From: Caulobacteraceae bacterium
GTDB lineage: Bacteria > Pseudomonadota > Alphaproteobacteria > Caulobacterales > Caulobacteraceae
Direction: 5' to 3'
Length of the DNA: 64,000 nucleotides
NCBI GenBank assembly: GCA_947475845.1
Contig: CANJMO010000007.1
Coordinates: 1 to 64,000 of the forward strand
This document shows, piece by piece, positions 19,103 to 27,481 of the stretch. Position 1 is the first letter of the stretch. Each line of letters opens with the position of its first letter. The position numbers and the translations under genes are program-made. A model generated the notes under the pieces. The model made no database searches. It saw nothing but the letters and a program-made list of their open reading frames with translations, and had not been told where the DNA came from.

Positions 19103-20711
19103 CACATGCGGAACAGGCCGAACCGCGGCGAGGCCGGGATCGGGGCGTTGAGGGCTGCGCTGATGGCGAGGCCGAGCACATCGCGCGTCTGGGCGGGGTC
19201 GATGATCCCGTCGTCCCACAGCCGAGCGGTGGCGTAGTAGGGGCTGCCCTCGGCCTCGAACCGCTGGCGGATCGGATCCTTGAACGCGGCCTCATCCTCG
19301 ACCGGCCATTCGCCGCCCTTGGCCTCGATCGATTCCCGCTTGACGGTGGCCAGGACCGAAGCCGCCTGCTCGCCCCCCATCACGCTGATGCGGCTGTTGG
19401 GCCAGCTGAACAGGAAACGCGGGGAATAGGCCCGTCCGGCCATGCAGTAGTTGCCGGCGCCGAACGAGCCGCCGATCAGGACAGTGAACTTGGGGACCGA
19501 GGCCGTCGCGACAGCGGTGACCAGCTTGGCGCCGTCCTTGGCGATGCCGCCTGCCTCGTATTTCCCGCCGACCATGAAGCCGGAGATGTTCTGCAGGAAC
19601 ACCAACGGGATGCGCCTCTGGCAGGCCAGTTCGATAAAGTGGGCGCCCTTCAGCGCGCTTTCGGAGAACAGCACCCCATTGTTGGCCAGGATCGCCACCG
19701 GCTGGCCCCAGATACGGGCGAAGCCGGTTACCAGGGTCTGGCCATAGAGCGCCTTGAACTCGTCGAACTCAGACCCATCGACGATCCGCGCGATCACCTC
19801 GCGCACGTCATACGGCGCGCGCACATCCGGCGGGACGATGCCGTAAAGCTCGGCCGGGTCATAGGCGGGCGGGACGGGTTCGGCCAGATTGATGTCCACG
19901 ACCTTCTTATGGTTCAGCCGTCCGACGATGGAGCGCACGATCTCCAACGCATGCTCATCATTGGCGGCGACGTGATCGACCAGACCGCTTTTCCTCGCAT
20001 GCATGTCCGCGCCGCCGAGCTCTTCGGCCGAGATAACCTCGCCCGTGGCGGCCTTCACCAGCGGAGGACCGGCCAGGAAGATCGTGCCCTGCCCGCGAAC
20101 GATCACGGTCTCGTCGCTCATCGCGGGGACATAGGCGCCGCCGGCGGTGGACGAGCCCATGACGCAGGCGATCTGCGAAATGCCCTCGGCCGACATATTG
20201 CCTGGTTGAAGAAGATGCGGCCGAAGTGGTCGCGGTCGGAGAAGACCTCGGCCTGGTAAGGCAAGTTCGCCCCGCCGCTGTCGACCAGGTAGATGCACGG
20301 CAGGCGGTTCTGCTGGGCGATCTCCTGCGCCCGCAGATGCTTCTTCACCGTCATCGGGAAATAGGCTCCGCCCTTGGTGGTGGAGTCGTTGGCCAGGATC
20401 ATCACCTCGCGCCCCATCACCCGCCCGATCCCGCCGATGGCGCCGGCGCCCGGCGCATCGACGTCGTACATGCCGTGAGCCGCTAGGGCCCCGACCTCGA
20501 GAAACGGCGAGCCGACATCCAGCAACCGCTCGACCCGTTGGCGTGGCAGGAGCTTGCCGCGCGCAACATGCCGTTCCCGGGCCGCTTCGGAGCCACCGAG
20601 CGCCGCCTGCGCCAGCTTGGCCTTCAGCTCTTCGACAAGGGCGAGGTTGTGCGCCGTATTGTCCTTGAAGATCTGCGAGCCGGTGTCGATGGCGCTGACG
20701 AACTGCTTCAT
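19102..20711 (-). pseudogene. mccB: Methylcrotonyl-CoA carboxylase carboxyltransferase subunit (beta), frameshifted
   Basis: Starts [18 protein letters not shown] and carries the carboxyltransferase pattern: [68 protein letters not shown]. The frame then breaks at about 20198-20203, where rev-comp reads AGGCAATATG and AGGCCAATATG is expected. It resumes with [20 protein letters not shown] and runs to [20 protein letters not shown] and the end LFRM. One restored C gives about 536 residues, the family length. The product carboxylates 3-methylcrotonyl-CoA in leucine breakdown. The gene is coupled to ivd by ATGA and to mccA by TGATG. Confidence 0.88.
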
Positions 20712-21736
20712 AGGCCGATCAACTCCCGACCCATCAGGAAACGTCTGATCTCATTGGTGCCCGCGCCGATGTCGTAGAGCTTGGCGTCGCGCAGGTAGCG
20801 CTCGACCGGATATTCCTTGAGGTAGCCGGCCCCGCCCAGCGCCTGGATCGCCTGCAGCGAGGTCTGCACCGCGTTCTCGCTGGCCAGCAGGATCGCCCCC
20901 GCCGCGTCGAACCGCGTAGTCTGGCCGGCGTCGCACGCCTTGGCCACGGCATAGACGTAGGCCCGCGCCGAATTCAGCGCGAGGTACATGTCGGCCACCT
21001 TGGCCTGGATCAGCTGGAAGCCGCCGACCGGCTGACCGAACTGCTTGCGCTCGCGGACGTAGGGCAGGACCACGTCCAGGCAGGCCTGCATGATGCCGAG
21101 TGGCCCGCCGGCCAGCACCGCCCGCTCGTAGTCGAGCCCGCTCATCAGAACCTTGGCCCCGCCGCCGACCGGGCCCATCACCGCCTCGGCCGGGACCGCG
21201 CAGTCCTCGAACACCAGCTCGCCGGTGTCCGAGCCGCGCATGCCCATCTTGTCCAGCTTCTGGGCGCAGCTGTAGCCCTTGTAGTCGCGCTCGATGATGA
21301 AGGCGGTGACGCCCTTGGACCCGGCGTCCGGATCGGTCTTGGCGTAGACCACCAGCACATCCGCCTCCGGCGCATTGGTGATCCAGAACTTGGTCCCGTT
21401 CAGCACATAACCGTCGCCTTTGGCGTCGGCGCGCAGGCGCATCGACATCACATCCGATCCCGCCCCCGCCTCGCTCATGGCCAGCGCGCCGACGTGCTCG
21501 CCGCTGATCAGCTTGGGCAGGTGCCTGCGCTTCTGCTCATCCGTGCCCCAGCGGCGGATCTGGTTCACGCACAGGTTGGAGTGGGCGCCGTAGCTCAGTC
21601 CGATCGAGGCGGAGGCGCGCGAAACCTCTTCCATGGCCACGACGTGTTCGAGGTAGCCCAGGCCGAGGCCGCCGAACTCCTCCTCCACGGTGATCCCGTG
21701 CAGACCCAGCTCGCCCATCTGCGGCCACAGCTCGCG
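20708..21736 (-). pseudogene. ivd: Isovaleryl-CoA dehydrogenase, missing its N-terminus (joined to TrmO-like gene)
   Basis: From about 21736 the protein reads [20 protein letters not shown] and continues as an acyl-CoA dehydrogenase: [57 protein letters not shown] (its Glu matches the isovaleryl-CoA dehydrogenase catalytic base) and [20 protein letters not shown]. About 342 residues remain, against about 385-390 in the family. The first 40-odd residues, part of the N-terminal helical domain, are replaced in frame by a TrmO-like protein. The position before mccB and mccA fits leucine degradation: isovaleryl-CoA to 3-methylcrotonyl-CoA, with electrons passing to ETF. The fusion is most simply a deletion or assembly join. 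Confidence 0.85.
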
Positions 21737-22176
21737 CGACCAGTCCGGCTGGCGCACCTCTCCACGGGGCAGGAACTCGGCCATCACCGGCTTGATGTCG
21801 AGCACCGGCGTGCCGTCGATGGCGTCCAGGCCGCGCACCGAAATGGTCAAGCCATCGACGCTCTCGAGACGGCAGACGCTGACGCCGATGTGGTTGGGCC
21901 GGTCCTTGCCGCGCTGCGCGAAGATGCCCACCAGGGGCCAGTCGGCGCGCCCGCGCGGGTGGCGCGCGCCGGTCACCGCCTTTTCGGGCGGGGTGGCGTG
22001 GAAGCGGAACACCACTTCGATATGAGAGAAGGCGTCGAGGCCAGCAAGCGCCTCGGGCGCGAAGCGCGCCGCGTCAAGGTCTATGAAGGCGGACACCGCA
22101 TCCCACTCATCGTCGATCGGTTCGCGCGTCCGCCACGGACGTGGCCCACCGGGTGCAGCACGATCTCGTCAGGCAT
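21737..22176 (-). pseudogene. TrmO/TsaA-like tRNA methyltransferase domain, frameshifted and truncated
   Basis: A strong GGAGG precedes the ATG at 22176 ([18 protein letters not shown]). The frame breaks near 22121-22126, where one C/G is missing, and resumes with [16 protein letters not shown]. Then come [37 protein letters not shown] and [19 protein letters not shown]. This is the UPF0066/TrmO fold, which N6-methylates t6A37 of tRNA using SAM; many alphaproteobacterial members are annotated only as SAM-dependent methyltransferases. The end [13 protein letters not shown] runs straight into isovaleryl-CoA dehydrogenase at the tripeptide Arg-Glu-Leu. That triplet is plausibly common to both genes, so the join may lie at microhomology. 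Confidence 0.85.
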
Positions 22177-22226
22177 CGGGTCGCCTCCTTGCGGAAGCGA
22201 CCCTAGCCAAGTCGAGGGGGATAAAT

Positions 22227-22838
22227 CTAGGCCAGCACCACGATCAGAACGCGGCGGTTCTCGGCGCGGCCCACGCGGGTCTTGTTTGAGGCCACCGGGG
22301 CGGTTTCGCCGTAGGAGATGGTGCCGATCCGGTTCAGGGCGACGCCCTGCTGGTTCAGGAACATGCGCACCGCTTCGGCGCGCTCTTCGCCCAGCTTCTC
22401 GTTGTAGCCGGGCGCGCCCATGGCGTTGGTGTGGCCTTGGATCTCGAGATAAACGTTCTTGTTGTCGGCCTTCAGCTTGCTGACGAAGTCGTTGAGGCGA
22501 GCTTCGCCTTCGGGGGTCAGCTTGTACTTGGCGCTGTTGAACTTCACGCCGTCGTCCTGCAGCACCATGGAGTAAAGGAACTTGCCTTCGGCCAGCTTGC
22601 CGGCGGCCATGGCGCGTTCGAGCGCTTCGCGGCTGGTGCGGTCCAGGCCGGCCAGGCGGGCGTCGTGATCGGCCAGGGCTTGTTTCTGCTGATCGGCCTC
22701 CGATTGCGTGCTCTGGATCTTCGTATCCACAGCCGCGACATTCTTGTCGACGTATTCATGTGTGTCACAGCCGGTCACGCCGAGAGCGGCGACCAGCATC
22801 TCCGGCAGAATCCAAGATTTGGGCGCGGTTACATTCAT
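22227..22838 (-). CDS. OmpA-family outer-membrane lipoprotein
   Basis: 203 residues from an ATG seven bases after GGAGGGA. The N-terminus has a hydrophobic segment and a lipobox-like ALGVTGCDTHEY, then a helical Gln/Ala-rich stretch. The C-terminal half is an OmpA/MotB peptidoglycan-binding domain: FNSAKYKLTPEGEARLNDF, YLEIQGHTNAMGAPGYNEKLG, SYGETAPVASNKTRVGRAENR. It probably anchors the outer membrane to the cell wall. It reads toward the broken TrmO-like gene but starts its own transcript, with 215 bases between it and the helicase gene upstream. Confidence 0.85.
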   Translation of the reverse strand: MNVTAPKSWILPEMLVAALGVTGCDTHEYVDKNVAAVDTKIQSTQSEADQQKQALADHDARLAGLDRTSREALERAMAAGKLAEGKFLYSMVLQDDGVKFNSAKYKLTPEGEARLNDFVSKLKADNKNVYLEIQGHTNAMGAPGYNEKLGEERAEAVRMFLNQQGVALNRIGTISYGETAPVASNKTRVGRAENRRVLIVVLA

Positions 22839-23053
22839 ACTAGTCCCTCCGATAACTTTCGACCTGAAGCCGAAACGACCAAGAATATTCCCCGCGACCT
22901 GGCAGCGCCACTGTGCGGACTTCAAAGCGGCGCTTATGTGGCGCGATATCGGTGATAGTGGGTCAGTTATCCGGCGCTAAGGTGTCAGGTCAAGGTCGCG
23001 CACGGCGCAGTTGCGCCCTCACCTTCGACTCTCCCGACAACGTGATAGCGGAG

Positions 23054-25057
23054 CTAGCGCGGCGGGCCCTTGCCCTTGAAAGGCTTGCCCGGTCGCTGGT
23101 CGTTGGACTTCTTGCCAGGCTTCTTCTTGAACGGACGCGGCCCGACCTTAAACGGTCCGCCCTTGTCTTCCCGCTTCCAGTCGGGCGCGGCGGCGGCCTC
23201 GCCCGGCTTCTGGTCGAGAGGGTTGTAAGGACGCGGCTTGTGCGCCGGCGCACCCTCCGAACGCGGCTTGAAATCGCGCGGCTTCTCCTCGCGCGGCGCG
23301 CGGTCCTCATACGCAGGTCGCGGACGCTCCTCACGGGGCTTGAAATCGCGCGGCGGCGGACGCTCCGGACGCGGGCCGCGATCGGGGCGCGGGCCGTTGC
23401 GGTCCTGCGGCGCGGGGGCCGCGGCGGGCTCGATCTTGACCCCATCGTCGACCGCATCGCGCACGGCGGCGGCGAAGCGCTCGGCGCTGGCCGGGATGAT
23501 CTCGAACTTGGTCTCGCGGCCGAAGATGCGGATGGCGCCGATGTCCGGCTTGGTCACATGGCCACGGCGGCAGATCAGGGGGATCAGCCACTTGGGATCG
23601 GCGTTCTTCTCGCGACCGACATTGAGGCGGAACCAGACGCCGCCCGAGCCCTGCTCGCGGGCGCTGCGGTCCCACTGGCTGTCGCCGCCGGCGTCATTGG
23701 GTTCGCGCGGACCGCGTACCGGCTTGTCGCGGGTATTGGGCTTGTAGGCGCCGCCGTCGAACAGTTCTTCCGGCGACGGCAGACGCGCGCGGTAAAGGCG
23801 GATCAGCGCCGCGGCGATGTCCTCGGCGCTGCGCCCTTCCAGCAGGGCGGCGGCCAGGGCCTTGTCTTCCTCGGGGGTCTCGTCGGTCAGCAGCGGATCG
23901 GTCAGCAGCCGCTCCTGATCCAGCTTGCGGATCTCCTCGGCGGTGGGCGGTCCGCTCCAGGCGGCGTTGAGGCCGGCCGCCTGCAGCACCTGCTCGGCGC
24001 GGCGGCGGCGGGTGTAGGGGACCAGCAGGACCGACACGCCCTTTTTGCCCGCACGTCCGGTGCGGCCCGAGCGGTGCAGCAGGGCCGCGCGGTTGGTCGG
24101 TAGTTCGGCGTGGATGACGAGGCCGAGGTCGGGCAGATCGAGCCCCCGGGCCGCCACGTCGGTGGCCACCAGGACTCGGGCGCGGCCGTCGCGCAGGGCC
24201 TGTAGCGCGATATTGCGTTCGTTCTGGCTGAGCTCGCCGGATAGGGCGACGGCGGCGAAGCCGCGCTCCACCAGATTGGAGTGCATGTGCCGCACGGCTT
24301 CACGCGTGTGGCAAAACACGATGCAGCCACGCGGATCGAAGAAGCGCAGCACATTAACCACCGCGTGCTCGATCTCGTTGGGCGCGATCAGGAACGCCTT
24401 GTACTCGATGTCGGCGTGCTGGACGTCGGGCTGAGTGTCGATGCGCAGGGCGTCGCGCTGGTAGTTGCGGGCCAGGGTGACGATGTCGCGCGCCAGGGTG
24501 GCGCTGAACAGCAGGGTGCGGCGCTCGGGCGGCGTGGCGTCGAGGATGAATTCGAGGTCGTCGCGGAAGCCGAGGTCCAGCATCTCGTCGGCTTCGTCCA
24601 GGACCACGGCCCGCAGAGCAGAACCGTCGAAGTTGCCGCGCTCCAGGTGGTCGCGCAGGCGTCCGGGGGTGGCCACCACGATATGGCAGCCGGCCGACAT
24701 CGCCCGCTGCTCGCGGCGCGGGTCCATGCCCCCGACGCAGACTACCACGCGGGCTTTGGCCTCGCCGTACAGCCAGGCCAGTTCGCGTTCGACCTGCTGC
24801 GCCAGTTCGCGAGTGGGGGCGACAATCAAGGCCAGGGGCGCGCCGGGGGGCGGCAGCTTGCCGTCCTCGTCCATCAGGGTGGGGCCGAGCGCCAGACCAT
24901 AGGCCACCGTCTTGCCCGAGCCAGTCTGTGCCGAGACCAGCAGGTCACGCCCCTCGGCTTCCGGCGCGATCACGGCGGCCTGCACCGCGGTCGGCTCGGC
25001 GTAGCCCTTTTCAGCGAGGGCGCGCTCGAAGGACGGGTTCAGCTTGGCGAAGGGCAT
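23054..25057 (-). CDS. DEAD-box RNA helicase with DbpA-type RNA-binding domain and basic tail
   Basis: 667 residues. The helicase motifs appear in order: AQTGSGKT (motif I), PTRELAQQ (Ia), TPGR (Ib), DEAD (II), SAT (III), IVFCHTREAV, ATDVAARGLDLPDLGLVIHA (V) and HRSGRTGR (VI). A DbpA-like RNA-binding domain follows at roughly residues 470-545 (GGVWFRLNVGREKNADPKWL). The last 110 residues are a disordered Arg/Lys/Pro-rich tail in which PRDFKPR occurs twice; the encoding 18-base repeat lies at 23265-23282 and 23337-23354. It probably remodels ribosomal or mRNA structures during ribosome assembly or cold stress. A cspA-type gene sits nearby, divergently. Confidence 0.92.
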   Translation of the reverse strand: MPFAKLNPSFERALAEKGYAEPTAVQAAVIAPEAEGRDLLVSAQTGSGKTVAYGLALGPTLMDEDGKLPPPGAPLALIVAPTRELAQQVERELAWLYGEAKARVVVCVGGMDPRREQRAMSAGCHIVVATPGRLRDHLERGNFDGSALRAVVLDEADEMLDLGFRDDLEFILDATPPERRTLLFSATLARDIVTLARNYQRDALRIDTQPDVQHADIEYKAFLIAPNEIEHAVVNVLRFFDPRGCIVFCHTREAVRHMHSNLVERGFAAVALSGELSQNERNIALQALRDGRARVLVATDVAARGLDLPDLGLVIHAELPTNRAALLHRSGRTGRAGKKGVSVLLVPYTRRRRAEQVLQAAGLNAAWSGPPTAEEIRKLDQERLLTDPLLTDETPEEDKALAAALLEGRSAEDIAAALIRLYRARLPSPEELFDGGAYKPNTRDKPVRGPREPNDAGGDSQWDRSAREQGSGGVWFRLNVGREKNADPKWLIPLICRRGHVTKPDIGAIRIFGRETKFEIIPASAERFAAAVRDAVDDGVKIEPAAAPAPQDRNGPRPDRGPRPERPPPRDFKPREERPRPAYEDRAPREEKPRDFKPRSEGAPAHKPRPYNPLDQKPGEAAAAPDWKREDKGGPFKVGPRPFKKKPGKKSNDQRPGKPFKGKGPPR

Positions 25058-25158
25058 CTATCGATCATCCAGTCGCGCGGGGAGGCGCGGCCCCGGCGTT
25101 TGCCCCTAAATAGGGATTGCCGCAATGCACAAAACCCCTGGCGGCAAGGCAAATCCAC

Positions 25159-25269
25159 TCAGGAACGAGCGGGAGTGCCCTTCAGCGAAGGATTGGCCGC
25201 GATCACCTTGACCTTCGGGGCCTTGGGTTTGCGGGATTCCTTGTTGGTCTTCTTCTGACCTTTAGCCAT
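25159..25269 (-). CDS. 36-residue basic protein (MAKGQKK family)
   Basis: An ORF of 36 codons whose ATG follows AGGAGC by seven bases. It reads MAKGQKKTNKESRKPKAPKV and ends KGTPARS. Very similar Lys-rich micro-proteins starting MAKGQK are widespread in alphaproteobacteria as unnamed conserved proteins, from memory. The charge pattern suggests nucleic-acid or ribosome binding, which is an inference. It lies between the helicase and cspA on the minus strand. Confidence 0.7.
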   Translation of the reverse strand: MAKGQKKTNKESRKPKAPKVKVIAANPSLKGTPARS

Positions 25270-25565
25270 TGGGCTGCTCCTGTTCTGCAACACGGCCGGC
25301 AAGGCCGAGACTCTATGGGACGCCATTCAAACGAACCATAGTTTTTCCAATATCACGGATCGGGCGTAGGTAGATTTTCAAAAATAATTTGGTGATTTCG
25401 TCGCAATATGCGATGATAAACCGTCGAATATCGCGAAGGTTCGGTCGCTCTCCCTTGCTCGATTTTTTGGATTGAGCGCCGGACTTGCTCTGCTGATCCC
25501 AATCGAATTTTGATCGCGCCTATTCTTATTTTGGCGCGTGAAACTCTATCTCTAAAGGACATTCC
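25270..25565. other. AT-rich intergenic region / cspA 5' leader
   Basis: No gene is visible on either strand. The stretch is much richer in A+T than its surroundings, with runs such as TTTTTCC, TTTTCAAAAATAATTT and ATTTTTTGGATT. This is consistent with a promoter plus a long untranslated leader for the cold-shock gene at 25566. The ribosome site AAAGGACATTCC just before the ATG is clear. No riboswitch could be recognised by eye. Confidence 0.5.
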
Positions 25566-25775
25566 ATGGCTATCGGAACAGTGAAGTGGTTTAACGGCCA
25601 AAAAGGCTTTGGCTTTATTCAGCCCGACGACGGCGGCGCCGATGTGTTCGTGCACATCTCGGCCGTTGAACGCGCCGGCATGAACGGCTTGCATGAAGGT
25701 CAGAAGCTCAGCTTCGAACTGGAACGCGACCGCAAGAGCGGCAAGATGTCGGCTGCCCAACTTCAAGCGGCCTAA
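25566..25775 (+). CDS. Cold-shock protein (CspA family)
   Basis: 69 residues forming one cold-shock domain. It has both RNA-binding motifs, KGFGFIQPD (RNP1) and VFVHISAVE (RNP2), and the family start [10 protein letters not shown]. The start is set by AGGACATTCC. Single-domain Csp proteins bind single-stranded RNA/DNA and act as RNA chaperones. Two small stress-type genes follow on the same strand. The AT-rich leader upstream is typical of cold-inducible csp genes. Confidence 0.96.
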   Translation: MAIGTVKWFNGQKGFGFIQPDDGGADVFVHISAVERAGMNGLHEGQKLSFELERDRKSGKMSAAQLQAA

Positions 25776-25866
25776 ATCTATTCCCGCGCCCTGTTCCGGC
25801 ATCCGGGGCGGGGCGCGGTTTCACTTTGTACCCAGTAATCGAGTACCGATCGAAACGAGACGTCCC

Positions 25867-26079
25867 ATGTCCAAATCGCCTCCCAGACTGATCTTCACCG
25901 TCACCCCGCACGAAGGCGGCTGGGCGGTCGAGCACGAGGGCGCCTATTCGGACATGTCCGGTTCGCGTGATGAGGCCATGGCGTCGGCCTCGCGCCGCGC
26001 CCGCGCCGTAAGCGCCGCCGGCGGCCTGACCCAGGTCGTGATCAAGGGCGAACCCCGCTTCTTCACCGGCGCCCGCTAG
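25867..26079 (+). CDS. Small DUF2188-like protein
   Basis: 70 residues from an ATG after GAGACGTCCC. The pattern FTVTPHEGGWAVEHEGAYSD, then DEAMASASRRARAV and TQVVIKGEPRF, has the 'V-x-P-x-x-x-G-W-x-V' and alternating helix seen in DUF2188-type proteins of unknown function. It is soluble, with no signal peptide. It is probably co-expressed with the DUF3606 gene twelve bases downstream. The family call is tentative. Confidence 0.6.
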   Translation: MSKSPPRLIFTVTPHEGGWAVEHEGAYSDMSGSRDEAMASASRRARAVSAAGGLTQVVIKGEPRFFTGAR

Positions 26080-26091
26080 GCTTCGGCTGTC

Positions 26092-26274
26092 GTGGCCGGT
26101 CTCAAAGACAAGCGCGGTTTTATCGACAAGGACCGGCTGGACCTGTCCGAGCGTCAGGCCGTGGAATATTGGATGAAACGCTGGGGCGTCACGCGCGACC
26201 AGCTGACCGCCGCGCACCGCAAGGTTGGCCGCCTGGTCAAGGACATCGCCGCGGAACTCGGCAAGAAGCGCTGA
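26092..26274 (+). CDS. DUF3606 domain protein
   Basis: 60 residues from a GTG start. Nearly the whole chain is the DUF3606 pattern: DKRGFIDKDRLDLSERQAVE, YWMKRWGVTRDQLTAAHRKV, VKDIAAELGKK. Such short basic proteins are common in alpha- and betaproteobacteria, often near stress genes, and have no assigned function. The 'W-x-V-T-x-x-Q-L' helix pair suggests a small helical DNA- or protein-binding module, which is an inference. Confidence 0.8.
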   Translation: MAGLKDKRGFIDKDRLDLSERQAVEYWMKRWGVTRDQLTAAHRKVGRLVKDIAAELGKKR

Positions 26275-26288
26275 TCTAAAAAGGGAAA

Positions 26289-26322
26289 GGGCGCAACCGG
26301 CTCGAATCGGCTGCGCCCTATC
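26289..26322 (+). terminator. Hairpin after the csp/DUF3606 genes
   Basis: GGGCGCA-A-CCG pairs with CGG-C-TGCGCCC around an eight-base loop, with one mismatch. It starts about 15 bases after the DUF3606 stop. No T-run follows, so it is at best a weak or Rho-assisted terminator. Confidence 0.45.
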
Positions 26323-26464
26323 GGTCGCGGCGATCCCTGAGCCTTGCGGCTAAGACGCCTATACCCAGCGACTATGACAGAATGCCGCGGATTCGCTGTA
26401 CCCACGGCGCCACACAGCGCTTCAAATTTACCGCTACGGTAAGCTTTGGCCCAGGCCAGAAAAC

Positions 26465-27481
26465 TCAGGCAGGCGCGTGTTCGCGGCTGGCCAGAGCGAT
26501 GCCCTGACGCAGGGCCTCCAGCAAGCTGCGCTCGTCGGCCTTGCCGGTGCCGGCGATATCAAAGGCGGTGCCGTGGTCGACTGAGGTGCGCACCACCGGC
26601 AGGCCGATGGTGATGTTCACCCCCGCCTCGATGCCCATCACCTTGACCGGGCCGTGACCCTGGTCGTGGTACATCGCCACCACCAGATCGAAATCGCCCC
26701 GTCCGGCGCGGAAGAACAGGGTGTCGGCGGGCAACGGCCCCTCGACATTCCAGCCCTTGGCCTGGCAGCGCTCGACGGCCGGAATGATCTTCAGCTCTTC
26801 CTCGCCATGGCCGAACAGACCGTTCTCGCCGGCGTGGGGATTGATGCCGCAGACGCCGATGCGCGGATTGGCGATGCCGGCTTTGACCAGGGTGGCGTGT
26901 CCCCGGGCGATGGTCCGCTCCACCAGTCCCGGCTCGATCCGGGCGATGGCGTCGATCAGGCCGATGTGGACGGTGACATGGACCACGCGCAGGTTCGGCG
27001 CGGTCAGCATCATCGACACCTCGGGCACGCCGCACAACTCGGCCAGCATCTCGGTATGGCCCGGATAGAAGTGGCCGCCCGCGTGCAGGGCTTCCTTGTT
27101 CAGCGGGGCGGTGCAGATCGCCCCGACCTTGCCGGCCATGGCCAGCTCGACCGACTTGGCGATGTACTGATAGGCGCCGTCGCCGGCCACCGCCGAAATC
27201 TTGCCGAACGGCAGATCGCTGGGGATCAGCTTCAGATCGATGCAGTCGACCACGCCGGGCTCGAAGCGGGCGTCCTCGACCTGTTCCACCGGATTGATGC
27301 GCAATTGCGTGAGCCCGCAGATCTGCGCCGCGCGGCGCAGGCGCTGTGCGTCGCCCACCACCAGCGGACGGCAGCGGTCGTAGAGGTCGGCGTGGGCCAG
27401 GGCCTTAACGATGATCTCGGGGCCGACGCCGGCGGCGTCTCCCATGGTGATAGCGATCACCGGACGGTCGGAACTGTTCAT
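26465..27481 (-). CDS. pdxA2: PdxA-family 4-phosphate dehydrogenase (PdxA2, threonate-type)
   Basis: 338 residues from the ATG that overlaps the dtnK stop (ATGA). PdxA-family marks are AITMGDAAGVGPEIIVKAL, GAICTAPLNKEALHAGGHFYPGHTEML (metal-ligand His), GICGINPHAGE-like VCGINPHAGENGLFG (metal His) and MYHDQGHGPVKVMG (metal His). Coupling with a DUF1537 kinase is the hallmark of the D-threonate/D-erythronate pathway. There the kinase makes 4-phospho-threonate and PdxA2 oxidises and decarboxylates it toward dihydroxyacetone phosphate. A role in pyridoxal synthesis is less likely, though it cannot be excluded. Confidence 0.85.
   Translation of the reverse strand: MNSSDRPVIAITMGDAAGVGPEIIVKALAHADLYDRCRPLVVGDAQRLRRAAQICGLTQLRINPVEQVEDARFEPGVVDCIDLKLIPSDLPFGKISAVAGDGAYQYIAKSVELAMAGKVGAICTAPLNKEALHAGGHFYPGHTEMLAELCGVPEVSMMLTAPNLRVVHVTVHIGLIDAIARIEPGLVERTIARGHATLVKAGIANPRIGVCGINPHAGENGLFGHGEEELKIIPAVERCQAKGWNVEGPLPADTLFFRAGRGDFDLVVAMYHDQGHGPVKVMGIEAGVNITIGLPVVRTSVDHGTAFDIAGTGKADERSLLEALRQGIALASREHAPA

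Noticed and set aside
23265-23354. 18-base direct repeat as a mobile or regulatory element
   Set aside because: It codes in frame for the repeated PRDFKPR in the helicase tail and is explained by the protein repeat.
26428-26442. TTACCG-CTA-CGGTAA perfect inverted repeat as an operator
   Set aside because: It lies after the pdxA2 stop with no gene starting nearby, and a six-base stem is too short to claim an operator or a terminator without a T-run.
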